From assembly GCA_020427395.1 (NCBI GenBank), contig JAGQON010000016.1, positions 1 to 64,000 on the forward strand: 64,000 nucleotides of DNA, in the 5' to 3' direction. Origin of the DNA: Phycisphaerales bacterium. GTDB lineage: Bacteria > Planctomycetota > Phycisphaerae > Phycisphaerales > UBA1924. Shown piece after piece: positions 26,139 through 35,914 of the stretch (the stretch's first letter is position 1; each line of letters begins with the position of its first letter). The position numbers and the translations under genes are program-made. The notes under the pieces were generated by a model. That model was not told the DNA's origin. It saw nothing but the letters and a program-made list of their open reading frames with translations, and made no database searches.

Positions 26139-27397
26139 GATTACTCAGAATCATGCAGGCGGCAGATGTGGCACGCTCGATCAAGCCGGCAGTGTGCCCA
26201 GAGGTCATGGAACAAGCCAGAGTCATCGTCGAGCGTGTCCGGCTCGGGGGCGAAGATGCGGTTCGGGCATACGCGAGTGACTTTGATGACCGCTCTCCCT
26301 CTGCCCCCCTTGTGCTCGCCCCGGACGCGATGCAAGAAGCGTTCGATTCGATCGATGAAGAAGCTCGCCAGCTCCTGCGACGGGTGTCCGATCGGATCGC
26401 ACGATTCGCGATGGCGCAACGGGAGTCGATCCAACCCATGACGATCGATGTCCCCGGTGGAAAGGCCGGGCACACGATAGAGCCGGTCCGCTCGGCTGGG
26501 TGTTACGCACCGTGCGGGCGCTACCCGCTGCCGAGCTCGGTGCTGATGACGGCCGTCACGGCACGCGTCTCGGGCTGTAAACGAGTTGTCGTCGCCTCTC
26601 CTGGGGCCAATCCGCTGATGCTCGCGGCCGCGCATGTTGCCGCTGCGGATGAGTTTCTGTGTGTCGGTGGTGCGCATGCGATCGCTGCGATGGCGTATGG
26701 TTTCTCCGGATTTCAACGCTGCGATGTCATCGTTGGGCCGGGCAACGCGTGGGTCACGGCAGCCAAGCAGATTGTCAGTGGCGTTGTCGGTATCGATATG
26801 CTCGCGGGCCCCTCTGAACTGTTGATCATCGCGGACGAGACGGCAGACCCGAAGCTTATCGCGGCGGACCTGCTTGCCCAGGCCGAGCATGATGTGGACG
26901 CGGTGCCCATGCTGCTAACGACCAGCAATGAGTTGGTCACAGCTGTTGAACGAGAACTGGCTGATCAGCTTGAGTCACTGCCGACTGCTGCCACGGCCCG
27001 CAGTGCACTCGCAAACGGGTTCGTTGTGCGTTGTGATTCGCTCTCACAGGCGATCGCCCTGACAGATCAGATCGGTCCTGAGCACCTCGAGATCATGACC
27101 AGGGATGCATCGAGCATCCCGGAACAGGTGGGAAATGCCGGCGGTGTGTTCATCGGATCTCAGACAGCCGAGGTATATGGCGATTACGGAATCGGCCCGA
27201 ATCACACACTGCCGACGGGAGGCACATCGAGGTTCAGCGCTGGCCTGAGCGTTGCCAGCTTCCTCAGACTCCGCACATGGATCGAGATCGTATCTGCGGA
27301 GGAGAACCGCTGTTTCGCCAGTGACGCGGCACAGATGGCCGGACTCGAAGGTCTCAGCGGGCATGCGGTGTCGGTCCACGCAAGAACCAGAGTATAA
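26135..27397 (+). CDS. hisD: Histidinol dehydrogenase
   Basis: The 420-residue enzyme oxidises histidinol to histidine in two NAD-dependent steps. Family landmarks are the GPGNAWVTAAK nucleotide loop, DMLAGPSELLIIAD, the QAEHD zinc ligands, the EHLEIM catalytic pair and GPNHTLPTGG with a further zinc histidine. The usual PGG loop reads APCGRYPLPSS here. The start overlaps the fused hisA-I-E gene by four bases, and it is the last gene of the operon. Only 21 bases separate it from the convergent permease gene, and no terminator hairpin is evident there. Confidence 0.95.
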   Translation: MRLLRIMQAADVARSIKPAVCPEVMEQARVIVERVRLGGEDAVRAYASDFDDRSPSAPLVLAPDAMQEAFDSIDEEARQLLRRVSDRIARFAMAQRESIQPMTIDVPGGKAGHTIEPVRSAGCYAPCGRYPLPSSVLMTAVTARVSGCKRVVVASPGANPLMLAAAHVAAADEFLCVGGAHAIAAMAYGFSGFQRCDVIVGPGNAWVTAAKQIVSGVVGIDMLAGPSELLIIADETADPKLIAADLLAQAEHDVDAVPMLLTTSNELVTAVERELADQLESLPTAATARSALANGFVVRCDSLSQAIALTDQIGPEHLEIMTRDASSIPEQVGNAGGVFIGSQTAEVYGDYGIGPNHTLPTGGTSRFSAGLSVASFLRLRTWIEIVSAEENRCFASDAAQMAGLEGLSGHAVSVHARTRV

Positions 27398-27418
27398 AAA
27401 GTTCGTATATCGTCCCGA

Positions 27419-28687
27419 TCACTCGTGACGCAGAGCCACGATCGGATCGAGGTTGGCCGCTCGCATGGCGGGATACATACCGAAGACCACGCCGATACCA
27501 ACCGAGATCACGACCGAGAGAAGCACGCTCCACATGGTGACGGCGGTGGGCATATCCGCGAAGATCGTGATCATCCACGGGATCAGCATGCCGATGCCGA
27601 TGCCGATGAACCCGCCGCTGACGGAGAGCACGACGGTCTCGATGAGGAACTGCCCGACGATCTGCTTGCGTTTCGCGCCGATGGCGCGGCGGATGCCGAT
27701 CTCTTTTGTCCTTTCGGTGACCGAGGCGAGCATGATGTTCATGATGCCGATACCACCGATGAGCAGCGAGATACCCGCGATCGAGCCGAGAACGATGTTG
27801 AAGGTCCGCTGTGTCGCCTCGGCCTGACGGAGCAACGCCAGCGGGACACTCATGCTGAAATCGCCCTTGGGGTGGTTGATTTCCAGCATCCGCTCGATCG
27901 CCGCGGCCGTGGACTCGACATGCTGGATCGAGTCCACCTGCACGATCAGCTGATGAAGCTCAACGAGCTCTCGCGATCGAGAACCACTTGAGCGAGAGAC
28001 GGAAATGTCTCCGAATCGCTCGATCGCGACGTTGATCGGGATGTAGGCGTCGATATTCTGGTCCGGCGTCTGCATCGTGCTCGACTGGGTCTCTTCGGAC
28101 TTGATCACACCAACAACGATGTAGTAGCCGGAGTTGATGAGCACCTTGGCACCAAGCGCCTGGCGTCCCGCCAGAAGTCGGCGTGCTCCGTGCTCGGTCA
28201 GCACGACCACATTGGCGTTTTCATCAAGGTCACGCTGGGTTACCGTCCGTCCGGCAATCAGGTCTCGCTGCACGAGTTGGAACCAGTCGGGCGTGGTGCC
28301 CACCAGACGCAACTCGAGCACACGCCCCTCGACGCGCCCCTGCCCACGGAGCAGCTTGGCGGGAACGACGCGGCTGACCGTCTCGTAACTCTGCTCGATG
28401 CGTTCGAGATCGTCGTAGAGCAGCCCGTAGATGTTCATCCGGATGTTCATCGCGCCCGACGCGGCCTGCTCGACGGGCTTCTGCGAGTTGATGATGATAT
28501 TCTGGCTGCCCAGACGCTTGATCTGATCAAGCGCCTCGCGGCTTGCGCCCTCGCCCACGGCCAGCATCGCGATCACCGCGCCCACCCCGAACACCATGCC
28601 GAGCATCGTCAACATCGAGCGCATCTTGTGGAGCATCAGTGTCTTGATACCCAGGCGCACATTGCGATAGAAACGCGTGCCGATCAT
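27419..28687 (-). CDS. MacB/FtsX-type ABC transporter permease
   Basis: The 422-residue protein has the MacB layout: one N-terminal membrane span (MRSMLTMLGMVFGVGAVIAML), a ~225-residue periplasmic domain, and three C-terminal spans with the FtsX signature (ERTKEIGIRRAIGAKRKQIVGQFLIE). Such permeases do not pump through the membrane in the usual way; they drive the periplasmic part of a tripartite exporter. The start overlaps the ATPase stop by four bases. Substrate unknown: a macrolide, peptide, siderophore or lipoprotein is possible. Confidence 0.9.
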   Translation of the reverse strand: MIGTRFYRNVRLGIKTLMLHKMRSMLTMLGMVFGVGAVIAMLAVGEGASREALDQIKRLGSQNIIINSQKPVEQAASGAMNIRMNIYGLLYDDLERIEQSYETVSRVVPAKLLRGQGRVEGRVLELRLVGTTPDWFQLVQRDLIAGRTVTQRDLDENANVVVLTEHGARRLLAGRQALGAKVLINSGYYIVVGVIKSEETQSSTMQTPDQNIDAYIPINVAIERFGDISVSRSSGSRSRELVELHQLIVQVDSIQHVESTAAAIERMLEINHPKGDFSMSVPLALLRQAEATQRTFNIVLGSIAGISLLIGGIGIMNIMLASVTERTKEIGIRRAIGAKRKQIVGQFLIETVVLSVSGGFIGIGIGMLIPWMITIFADMPTAVTMWSVLLSVVISVGIGVVFGMYPAMRAANLDPIVALRHE

Positions 28688-29466
28688 GCGTGCTTGCCTC
28701 CGCGCGATGGGTGCGGCGGGTTCTCGCTGATCGATTCGACCTTGCCGTCCCGCATGACCATCGCGTACTGGGCGTATGCGGAGATGTCCGGTTCATGCGT
28801 CACCATCATGATTGTTTTTCCCTGATTGTGCAGCTCACAGAGCAGGGCCATGATCGAATCGCCGGTCGCGGTGTCGAGGTTGCCCGTCGGCTCATCCGCG
28901 AGCAGCACGGATGGATCGTTCGAGAGTGCCCGAGCGATCGCGACGCGCTGCTGCTGACCACCTGAGAGTTCGGTGGGGCGATGCCCGAGGCGTTCACCCA
29001 GCCCGACACGCTCGGCCAGCTCGCGAGCTTTGTTTGAAGCGTCCGCGCCCTCGATGCCCTGATAGAACAGCGGCAGCGCGATGTTCTCCTCAACCGTGAG
29101 CTGCGGGATCAGGTGGAAGTTCTGGAATACGAAGCCGAGGTACTTCAGGCGGATGTCGGAGAGCTCATCGTCGCTCGTCTGGGCGATATCGCGTCCCTCG
29201 AGCAGGTACGTTCCCTTCGACGGGCGATCGAGGCATCCGAGCAGGTTGAGCATCGTGCTTTTGCCCGAGCCGCTGGAGCCTGAGATCGCCCAGAAGCTGC
29301 CACGCTCAATGGACAGGTCGACGCCCGCGAGGGCGTTGACATCCTGATCGCCCATGCGATAGGTCTTCCAGACCTGTGAAAGCCGGATCACCTCGTTCTG
29401 CGGGAGGGCTGCTCCAGCTGATTGTGAGGTGGTGGGGGATGGGTTCGAGTGCGTCATCGTGGTCAT
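28684..29466 (-). CDS. ABC transporter ATP-binding protein, MacB/LolD type
   Basis: The 260-residue ATPase has Walker A GSSGSGKSTMLNLLG, a Q-loop in FVFQNFHLIPQL, the signature LSGGQQQRVAIARAL, Walker B VLLADEPTGNLD and the H-loop VTHE, in the arrangement of the LolD/MacB subfamily. It is translationally coupled to the permease and directly follows the adaptor gene, with which it shares one base. It powers the exporter. Confidence 0.92.
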   Translation of the reverse strand: MTTMTHSNPSPTTSQSAGAALPQNEVIRLSQVWKTYRMGDQDVNALAGVDLSIERGSFWAISGSSGSGKSTMLNLLGCLDRPSKGTYLLEGRDIAQTSDDELSDIRLKYLGFVFQNFHLIPQLTVEENIALPLFYQGIEGADASNKARELAERVGLGERLGHRPTELSGGQQQRVAIARALSNDPSVLLADEPTGNLDTATGDSIMALLCELHNQGKTIMMVTHEPDISAYAQYAMVMRDGKVESISENPPHPSRGGKHA

Positions 29467-31100
29467 CAGGGCTGCGTCCCACCACCCTGTCGACGCTGAG
29501 AGCCGGTGCCGCGTGGCATCTGCGTCTGAGGTGCACTCGCTCCGTCGGGGCGTTTCGGTGCTGAGCCCGTTTCGCTGTTCGTATCACCCGCAGGGGTCCC
29601 CGAGAATGGGGTTGCTTCACGGGCGTCGGCGAGCGTGACATCTTTGCTCAGCGGTGGGGTCAGCAGGACTTTCTCGCCCGGCTTAATCCCATCTACGATG
29701 TGAATGAGTGCGTTGTTATCGAGCCCAGTGGTCACGGGGCGAGCGACGGCCTCGTTGCCGCTGACGACATAAACCAGCGACTGGTTGCCTCGCCCAACCA
29801 CGGCCTGCATGGGCACCGCGATCGCGTCGAGGTGCTTCTCGACGAGGATCGTCGCCTGGCAGCTCATGCCGGTGCGGAGCTGCGGGTGCACGCCGTCGAT
29901 CATGACATCGGTGTCGTACACCTTGAGGTCCGGGTTCATGAATACCGATTGGGCATCAGGCAGCGGGGCGATTTTGGTGACGCGCCCGGTGAAGCTGGAT
30001 TCCGGGAGGGCGTCGATGCGGATCTGCACGGGCTGCCCGATCTTCACCTTGCCAAGGGCGGATTCATGGATCTGCATACGGACCATCATCGAGTCGGCGG
30101 TGGGGAGGTGGATGAGCTCCTGACGCTCACGGACTTCCTGCCCTTCGTCGAGAGGCTGCGTGTCTCCCCGCCAGCTGAACTCCGAGCTTGTTGCGTACAC
30201 GACCATGCCCTGGGCGGGGGCGTAGATCTTGGTTTTGGAGATCTGGTCCTCGAGCTTGGTGAGCCGGTCCTGCTGACGCTTGAGCTCCGCTTCGCGTGCA
30301 CGAAGCCGAGCCTGGGCCTGGGCAAGGTCGCTCGATGACTCACGCTGGACACGCTCCAGGTTGAGCTTCTTCTGATCGATCTGCGAATCGAGCTCGGCGA
30401 TGCGGCGTTTGTGAGTGTACTCCTTGAGGAGCTTGAGGTTCTCCTGAGAGAGCGCGAGCTGTAGCTGGGCACGCTTCATCGCCAGCTCGTCGGCACGATA
30501 CTCGGTCTCAGAGAGGTACTTTTCCTCAAAGAGTCTTGCGCTCCAGTTGAACTCGTCAGTAGTCCGCTTGAGCTCCTCCTCCTTGAGCGTTACATCGGTC
30601 TCGGACTCCATCAGCTGGGCGGGCCACTCACCGTCGATGTATTTTTCCTTGTCCTCGACCGCGAACTGACTGTCGAGCTGGGCCTGCGCCATGTTGCTCT
30701 GTGTCTGAATTTTCACAACCTCCAGGTTCTCGCTCGCAGAGACGTAGTCTGCTTCGCTGTTCTCAACCTGAATCTGCTGATCCACGAGCCGGTCTTCGAG
30801 TTCGCTCGCGTCGAGCTCGATCAGCAGGTCACCTTCCTGAACGATGGTGCCCTCGTCGATGACAAAGATGATTGAAGTGCGACCCTCAACCTCGTTTTTC
30901 ACCACGAACTGATCTCGCGATTTCACCGTCCCCGACTCGGTCAGCGTGATCGAGAGCGGCGCCCGCTTGACGGTGTAAGTCGCAACATTCGATGCAACCT
31001 TCGTTGCCTGCTGCTCCGCGGCGGCCATGGCAATGAGCACGCCCCCAGTCAGGCAAAGCACGGTGCCGGCAATCAATGTGTTTCGGATAGATCTTCTCAT
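29466..31100 (-). CDS. HlyD/MacA-type periplasmic adaptor
   Basis: The 544-residue protein has an N-terminal membrane anchor (IRNTLIAGTVLCLTGGVLIAM), a lipoyl half-motif (VVKNEVEGRTSIIFVIDEG), a very long coiled coil (about residues 95-300, rich in Glu, Gln and Lys), then beta-barrel and membrane-proximal domains and a low-complexity Pro/Gly/Gln end. It should bridge the inner-membrane permease and the outer-membrane channel. The ATG at 31100 has GAGG seven bases upstream; a GTG at 31124 would overlap the previous stop. The coiled coil is longer than in E. coli MacA. Confidence 0.85.
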   Translation of the reverse strand: MRRSIRNTLIAGTVLCLTGGVLIAMAAAEQQATKVASNVATYTVKRAPLSITLTESGTVKSRDQFVVKNEVEGRTSIIFVIDEGTIVQEGDLLIELDASELEDRLVDQQIQVENSEADYVSASENLEVVKIQTQSNMAQAQLDSQFAVEDKEKYIDGEWPAQLMESETDVTLKEEELKRTTDEFNWSARLFEEKYLSETEYRADELAMKRAQLQLALSQENLKLLKEYTHKRRIAELDSQIDQKKLNLERVQRESSSDLAQAQARLRAREAELKRQQDRLTKLEDQISKTKIYAPAQGMVVYATSSEFSWRGDTQPLDEGQEVRERQELIHLPTADSMMVRMQIHESALGKVKIGQPVQIRIDALPESSFTGRVTKIAPLPDAQSVFMNPDLKVYDTDVMIDGVHPQLRTGMSCQATILVEKHLDAIAVPMQAVVGRGNQSLVYVVSGNEAVARPVTTGLDNNALIHIVDGIKPGEKVLLTPPLSKDVTLADAREATPFSGTPAGDTNSETGSAPKRPDGASAPQTQMPRGTGSQRRQGGGTQP

Positions 31101-31120
31101 TGTCATACCTCGCTTTGGCG

Positions 31121-33109
31121 TCACGCGTCGCCTTCTGGGACGCCGGGGCGGCTTTGAATCATTTGGTCACGTAGTATCTGCAGATCGATCTCATCTGGGT
31201 CGAACTCGCTCCAGAGCCCGTCGCTCCGAACGGTCAGCACCCCAAGGTCGCGCTGCAGTTCCAGTTCGCCGATGCGGTAGTTGACCACCGCGTTGGTCAA
31301 CGCGTCCTGCGCCGAGTTCAGGGCGTTCTGGGCCTCGAGTAGGTCTCGGATCTCGGCACGTCCCGCTTGGAGGAACAGGTTCGTGGAATCGACTCGGCGC
31401 TGCGCCACACGCACCGCCTCGGCCTGAATCTTGATCGACTCGCGTGCCTCGAGCAGGTTGCGGAGCACGCCACGCACATCCAGCTTCACCGAATCCTCGG
31501 CGTCCTGCAGCGATCGCACGGTCTGCTCGTATGCGATCAGCGCGTTGCGGTAGCTGTTTCGCTCGCTAGTTCGCTCGATCGGAAGATCGATGCCCAGGAG
31601 CAGCGAGTAGAAGCCGCGGTCCGTTCGCAGCTGCGCATCACGCTGATTGGCGCTGCTCAGCGATCGACTCTCGCCCAGAGAGGCACGCCCGAGCAGCGTC
31701 ACATCCGCACGCAGATTGTCCGCCGCGATCGCTACACCACGCTGGGCATCGACGATCTCGCCAACCGCCACACGCAGATCGAGCCGATTCAACAGCGCGA
31801 TCATGATCGCCGCTTCCTCGTTCAGCTCATACGGACCGGCATCCTCGTCGCTCGGCGGGGCCAGGACGACTGGGGCATCGGCGGGGGGAGTCTCAGGCTT
31901 ATCCGCGTTGCTCAAGGGCTCGAGGTACTGCTGAAAACGCGGGGTGGCGAGGAGCTCGTCGAACTCGCTGTCATCGAGTTCCACGATTGCATCGGTCGGA
32001 AGACCCAGCGTGATTTTGAAGCTATCGAGGGAGCGTTCATAGCTCTGCTGGGCGCTGATCCACGAGTTGCGGGCTCGCAGCTCGTCCTGCACAGACTGGT
32101 CAACCTGAATGCCGGGCAGACGCCCCGCATCAGCCAGGCGTCGGGCACGACGTGTCGAGGCGACAACGCGTTCATAGTTCTCTACCGCGTTCTGTACCCG
32201 GTCCTTCTGCTGAAGCACCGAGAGATAGTTGCTCGCGATCTGCACCGCGAAGGTTCGCTTAAAGCGTTCGAACCCGTAGATCGCGTAAACGACATCTCGC
32301 TCGGCTTGGGTCAGGGGCTCGGTGACTACGAACCGGCTCGAACCTCGAAGCAGCGGGATCTCCAGGCTGGTGTCCAGCGTGAGCCCGGTGCTGCTCTCCT
32401 TGGATCCGTTGAGCAGGTTCACCAGATCGACCGCGAGCAGACTCGTAAACCGCATGCCGTTCTCGAACTGCTTGCTGACCTGCAGCGAGGGTGAGGTCAC
32501 GACGCCGTGCGTTTCGCTGTTGGCATTGAAGCTCGAACTAACGACCGAATCGACGACCCCGGACCAAGTCGCTCGGAACGCGTCACGCTCTAGATCGAGC
32601 CGGAGCGCGGACTGGTAGACGGATTCCTTCTGCGACTGGTAACCCCGATTGTTATACGCCGCGACCTGGAGCGATTCGAGCAGGCTCAAACGCAGCGGTT
32701 CGGTGTCGAGGTGAGCATACTGAAGAACAGACAAGCCCTCAGAACGGGACTCGTTGTACGAGCCATCCGGCCACTGCTCGATGCGTCGATCGTAAGTGGA
32801 GCCTGCTGAGGCAGGGCTGATCACCGGGAGACGCTGATCCAGCAACAGCCGTTCCCGGAGAGTGTGCTCGGCCGGGAGGATCGTAAAGCCATCTTCCGAG
32901 TGCCCGGTTGCCTCAGGCCAGGCCCGATCCAGAATCCCTTGTGCGACATCGTCCGCCTGATTGCGGTAGTCAGCAGGGGATTTGCACCCAGAAATGGATA
33001 GGGCGCCGGCCGTCACGATGATTCCGCTCAGAGAAAGGATCCGCGGGGAGCGAATCGAGCGATTGCGCGCCGGCATGCTTGATGATTGTTCTGAATGATT
33101 CTGCTGCAT
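31121..33109 (-). CDS. TolC-like outer-membrane efflux lipoprotein
   Basis: The protein of about 662 residues has a lipoprotein signal with the lipobox LSISGC, then two halves rich in long helices as in TolC/OprM channels (YEQTVRSLQDAEDSVKLDVRGVLRNLLEARES near the end of the second half). The start at 33109 (MQQNHSEQ) is a best guess; ATG 33076 would also give a signal peptide, and a longer frame to 33196 buries it. It is the first gene of an operon with the adaptor and ABC genes. TolC-family lipoproteins are typical of RND partners; one with a MacAB pump is less common. Confidence 0.82.
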   Translation of the reverse strand: MQQNHSEQSSSMPARNRSIRSPRILSLSGIIVTAGALSISGCKSPADYRNQADDVAQGILDRAWPEATGHSEDGFTILPAEHTLRERLLLDQRLPVISPASAGSTYDRRIEQWPDGSYNESRSEGLSVLQYAHLDTEPLRLSLLESLQVAAYNNRGYQSQKESVYQSALRLDLERDAFRATWSGVVDSVVSSSFNANSETHGVVTSPSLQVSKQFENGMRFTSLLAVDLVNLLNGSKESSTGLTLDTSLEIPLLRGSSRFVVTEPLTQAERDVVYAIYGFERFKRTFAVQIASNYLSVLQQKDRVQNAVENYERVVASTRRARRLADAGRLPGIQVDQSVQDELRARNSWISAQQSYERSLDSFKITLGLPTDAIVELDDSEFDELLATPRFQQYLEPLSNADKPETPPADAPVVLAPPSDEDAGPYELNEEAAIMIALLNRLDLRVAVGEIVDAQRGVAIAADNLRADVTLLGRASLGESRSLSSANQRDAQLRTDRGFYSLLLGIDLPIERTSERNSYRNALIAYEQTVRSLQDAEDSVKLDVRGVLRNLLEARESIKIQAEAVRVAQRRVDSTNLFLQAGRAEIRDLLEAQNALNSAQDALTNAVVNYRIGELELQRDLGVLTVRSDGLWSEFDPDEIDLQILRDQMIQSRPGVPEGDA

Positions 33110-33292
33110 CTCGATGCATCGCGTCCCGGCATCATATCCGGTCCGTTTCGTCCTTGATCGTGAGGCCCACACCGCAGGCACGCGAGCGCGTACCATTCAA
33201 CAGTTGTTCTAACGAGTAGATACCGATCGCGTTGCGTTCGAGCATCTGAAAATCCGCTTTCTTCGTATTATTACCGCCCCGAGTGGCAAAGC

Positions 33293-34330
33293 ATGCGCCC
33301 CAGACTCCTGGTCAACGCGAAATGGCGAACGCAGCCCCGGATCAGCGGGGTGCAGCGTTATGCGAGCGGGCTCGCCGAGGCGATCGCATTGAGGGATCTC
33401 GATATCGACTTTGCCCAGCCCGAGCATGCCGGGAGGCTCCGGGGAATGCTCTGGGAGCAGCGTACGCTCCCCAGGATCGCCGCGGGATACGACTCGCTCC
33501 TGTGCCCGGCGAACATGGCTCCGACGCGTCTGGATGAGCGCACACGACTGCTCGTGGTGCTGCACTGCCTGCGATTCCATGTTCACCCATCGAGCTACTC
33601 GGCGAGCTTTGTGCGCTGGTATGAACGCATGGTTCCCAGGATCATCGAGCGAGCAAACACCGTATTCACCGTGAGTCTCGCCCAGCAGGCAGAGATAGAG
33701 CATGTCTATAGCCACGCCATCGGCAAGGTGCAGGTTCTGCCACCCGGATTGGATCCGGCATTCAGCCCATTCCACCCCCGGCATTCGCAGGTTCCCGCGG
33801 GAAGATACCTGGCGTGCCTGAGCACGCCTGCGCCAGCCAAAAACCTCGCGATGCTGCTCAGGGCCTACGCATCGTGCATCAACCCGCTGCCACTGGTGCT
33901 CGTCGGTGTCGATGATCGCCAAGCGGATATCCTCTGCCCCGCGTCTGCAAGGGGCAGCATCCATCCGCTGGGGTATATCTCGGATCCTGTTCAGGTTGCC
34001 TCGATCCTGTCGCATGCCGATGCCCTGCTTGCCCCGAGCAAGTATGAGAGCTTCGGGCTCCCGTGCCTCGAGTCCATGGGGTGCGCAACGCCGGTCGTCG
34101 CGTCTGATCTACCCGCCCACCGCGAGGTGTGCGCAGATGCAGCGATCTTCGTTGATCCGGACCATCCCGATGCATGGGCGTCGGCGATCGAGCAGGTAAC
34201 CAGCGATTCAGGTCTCCGCCGATCGCTCTCGCTCGCGGGTCGGGAGCGTGCCCGGGCATACAGATGGTCCAGTTCGGCCAAGATCCTCGAAGACGCTGTT
34301 CTTGCCCCCCAGCAGGCGATCGGGCGATGA
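33293..34330 (+). CDS. Glycosyltransferase family 4 (GT-B)
   Basis: The 345-residue protein has the GT-B retaining-enzyme layout, with a C-terminal donor site PSKYESFGLPCLESMGCATPVVAS (the E-x7-E signature) near residue 245 and a VLPPGLD linker near 148. It probably adds a sugar from a nucleotide donor to a growing surface glycan. It starts at the ATG at 33293 and overlaps the next glycosyltransferase by four bases. The exact donor and linkage cannot be read from sequence. Confidence 0.87.
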   Translation: MRPRLLVNAKWRTQPRISGVQRYASGLAEAIALRDLDIDFAQPEHAGRLRGMLWEQRTLPRIAAGYDSLLCPANMAPTRLDERTRLLVVLHCLRFHVHPSSYSASFVRWYERMVPRIIERANTVFTVSLAQQAEIEHVYSHAIGKVQVLPPGLDPAFSPFHPRHSQVPAGRYLACLSTPAPAKNLAMLLRAYASCINPLPLVLVGVDDRQADILCPASARGSIHPLGYISDPVQVASILSHADALLAPSKYESFGLPCLESMGCATPVVASDLPAHREVCADAAIFVDPDHPDAWASAIEQVTSDSGLRRSLSLAGRERARAYRWSSSAKILEDAVLAPQQAIGR

Positions 34331-35235
34331 GTTTTCGGGTCTCGGTTGTTATTGTCACACGAGATCGGGCTGATGTGCTCGCTCGATGTCTGGATTCGAT
34401 TCTCAGGCAGACACCCCAGCCCGACGAGATCATTGTCGTGGCCGGGAACGAGGAGTCGTTCCCGGAAGATCTCCGGCTTCGGTACGCGGCCCAGCACCTG
34501 ATTCTGGCGTGCTGCAACGAACCCAACATCAGCAAAGCCCGCAACATCGGGCTCGAGCACGCCAGCGGTGACATCGTCATTTTCATCGATGATGACGCGA
34601 TCGCCCATGAACGCTGGGTCGCGGCATACACCGATGCGTTTGAACAAGACCCCGGTGCGTGGGCCGCGGGCGGAAGTGTACTTGACGCCCGCACGGATCC
34701 GCCGAGCCCGGAGTTCGCCCACGGGCTGATCCATCCGAGTGGGCGTCAGGTCGAGACGCGGGACCCGAACCAGTATGCGGCGCGTCACGGATATCGTCCG
34801 AGCGTGAAGGGCTGTAACTTCGCGTTGCGCTTGGATCGCATCCCGGGCACGATGCGGTTCGATCCCTTCTTCGCGTTTGCGTTTGACGAGGCGGACCTGA
34901 TCATGGCGATCCATGAGGAGGGTGGGGGGGTCATCGCGGTCCCCGGCGCGGTCGTTGATCACCTGCATGCGCCCGGGGCATACCGCAGCGATGGGCCGCT
35001 CGACCGGGACTGGTATCGGGAGTTCGCGAGCCACACACGGTTCATGCGGAAGCACAGCAACGGAATTTGGGCATGCGTGGGTTGGTTTGTGGTGCTTTGC
35101 AGACTCGGCATGCACGCGGCCCGGGTGCTAGCCGCGGCCGTTCAGAGGAAGATCACCATCAAGAGGGCGAAAGCCTGTATTGCCGATGCGATCTCTGGCG
35201 TCAGGCGAGGATCGTCGTCTCACGGTACCGCTTGA
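34327..35235 (+). CDS. Glycosyltransferase family 2 (GT-A)
   Basis: The 302-residue protein begins with the GT2 nucleotide fold (VVIVTRDRADVLARCLDSILRQ) and carries the metal-binding FIDDDA (residues about 82-87) and a later GCNFALR / FDEADL segment. A frame extends upstream to 34174 inside the previous gene; the overlapping ATG at 34327 (MSFRVSV) is the natural start. The C-terminus holds a hydrophobic helix. Its end overlaps the convergent Wzt-like gene by 35 bases. Confidence 0.87.
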   Translation: MSFRVSVVIVTRDRADVLARCLDSILRQTPQPDEIIVVAGNEESFPEDLRLRYAAQHLILACCNEPNISKARNIGLEHASGDIVIFIDDDAIAHERWVAAYTDAFEQDPGAWAAGGSVLDARTDPPSPEFAHGLIHPSGRQVETRDPNQYAARHGYRPSVKGCNFALRLDRIPGTMRFDPFFAFAFDEADLIMAIHEEGGGVIAVPGAVVDHLHAPGAYRSDGPLDRDWYREFASHTRFMRKHSNGIWACVGWFVVLCRLGMHAARVLAAAVQRKITIKRAKACIADAISGVRRGSSSHGTA

Positions 35236-35914
35236 TGGTCTCCTCGACGCCCTGCTCGGGGAGTGAATGCCCGCTCTCGATCTGGATCACACGGGTACAG
35301 GTCTTCTCGACGATCTGCATCGAGTGCGTCACGATCACCACTGTCTGATCCGAGTTGATCTTGCCCTTGATGAGCCCGGTTGCACGCTCTCGGAAAGCCT
35401 CGTCACCTGTCGCCAGCGCCTCGTCGATCAGCAGGATGTCCGACTCGATGAAGTAGGCGATGGAGAAGCCCAGGCGTGCCCGCATGCCCGTCGAGTAGGT
35501 CCTGACCGGCTGATCGATGAAGTCCCCGATGCTTGCCAGCTCAACGATCTGCTCCTCTCGCTGGCGGATCCTCGAACGCGACATGCCCAACTGGAGCCCG
35601 CTCAGCATGATGTTCTGCCGACCCGTCAGGCGTGGCTCGAATCCAGCACCGAACGACAACATCGCGCAGCGAATCCCATCACGGCGTTCGATGGTGCCCG
35701 CATCAGGGAGCATGATGCCGGCGATGAGGCGAAGGAGACTGCTCTTGCCCGCTCCGTTTCGCCCGATTACGCCCAGCGTGTCGCCGCGACAGATATCAAA
35801 GCTGACATCCTTAAGCGCCCAGAAACGGGCGCGTTTCCATGGCAGCCCGCCCTGACGGGCATAGCTGAGCCCGACGCCGCTGAGTCTCGTGATGATCCGG
35901 TCGTCTCGGTCCAT
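35201..35914 (-). CDS. Polysaccharide ABC exporter ATPase (Wzt-like)
   Basis: The 237-residue ATPase has Walker A GRNGAGKSSLLRLIAG, the Wzt/TagH-style stretch TGRQNIMLSGLQLG, a degenerate signature YSTGMRARLGF and Walker B DILLIDEALATGDEAF. These mark exporters of polysaccharides and teichoic acids. It lacks the C-terminal carbohydrate-binding domain of O9a-type Wzt, so it should not recognise a modified chain end by itself. It is the last gene of the minus-strand glycan string, starting one base after the permease stop. Confidence 0.9.
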   Translation of the reverse strand: MDRDDRIITRLSGVGLSYARQGGLPWKRARFWALKDVSFDICRGDTLGVIGRNGAGKSSLLRLIAGIMLPDAGTIERRDGIRCAMLSFGAGFEPRLTGRQNIMLSGLQLGMSRSRIRQREEQIVELASIGDFIDQPVRTYSTGMRARLGFSIAYFIESDILLIDEALATGDEAFRERATGLIKGKINSDQTVVIVTHSMQIVEKTCTRVIQIESGHSLPEQGVEETIKRYRETTILA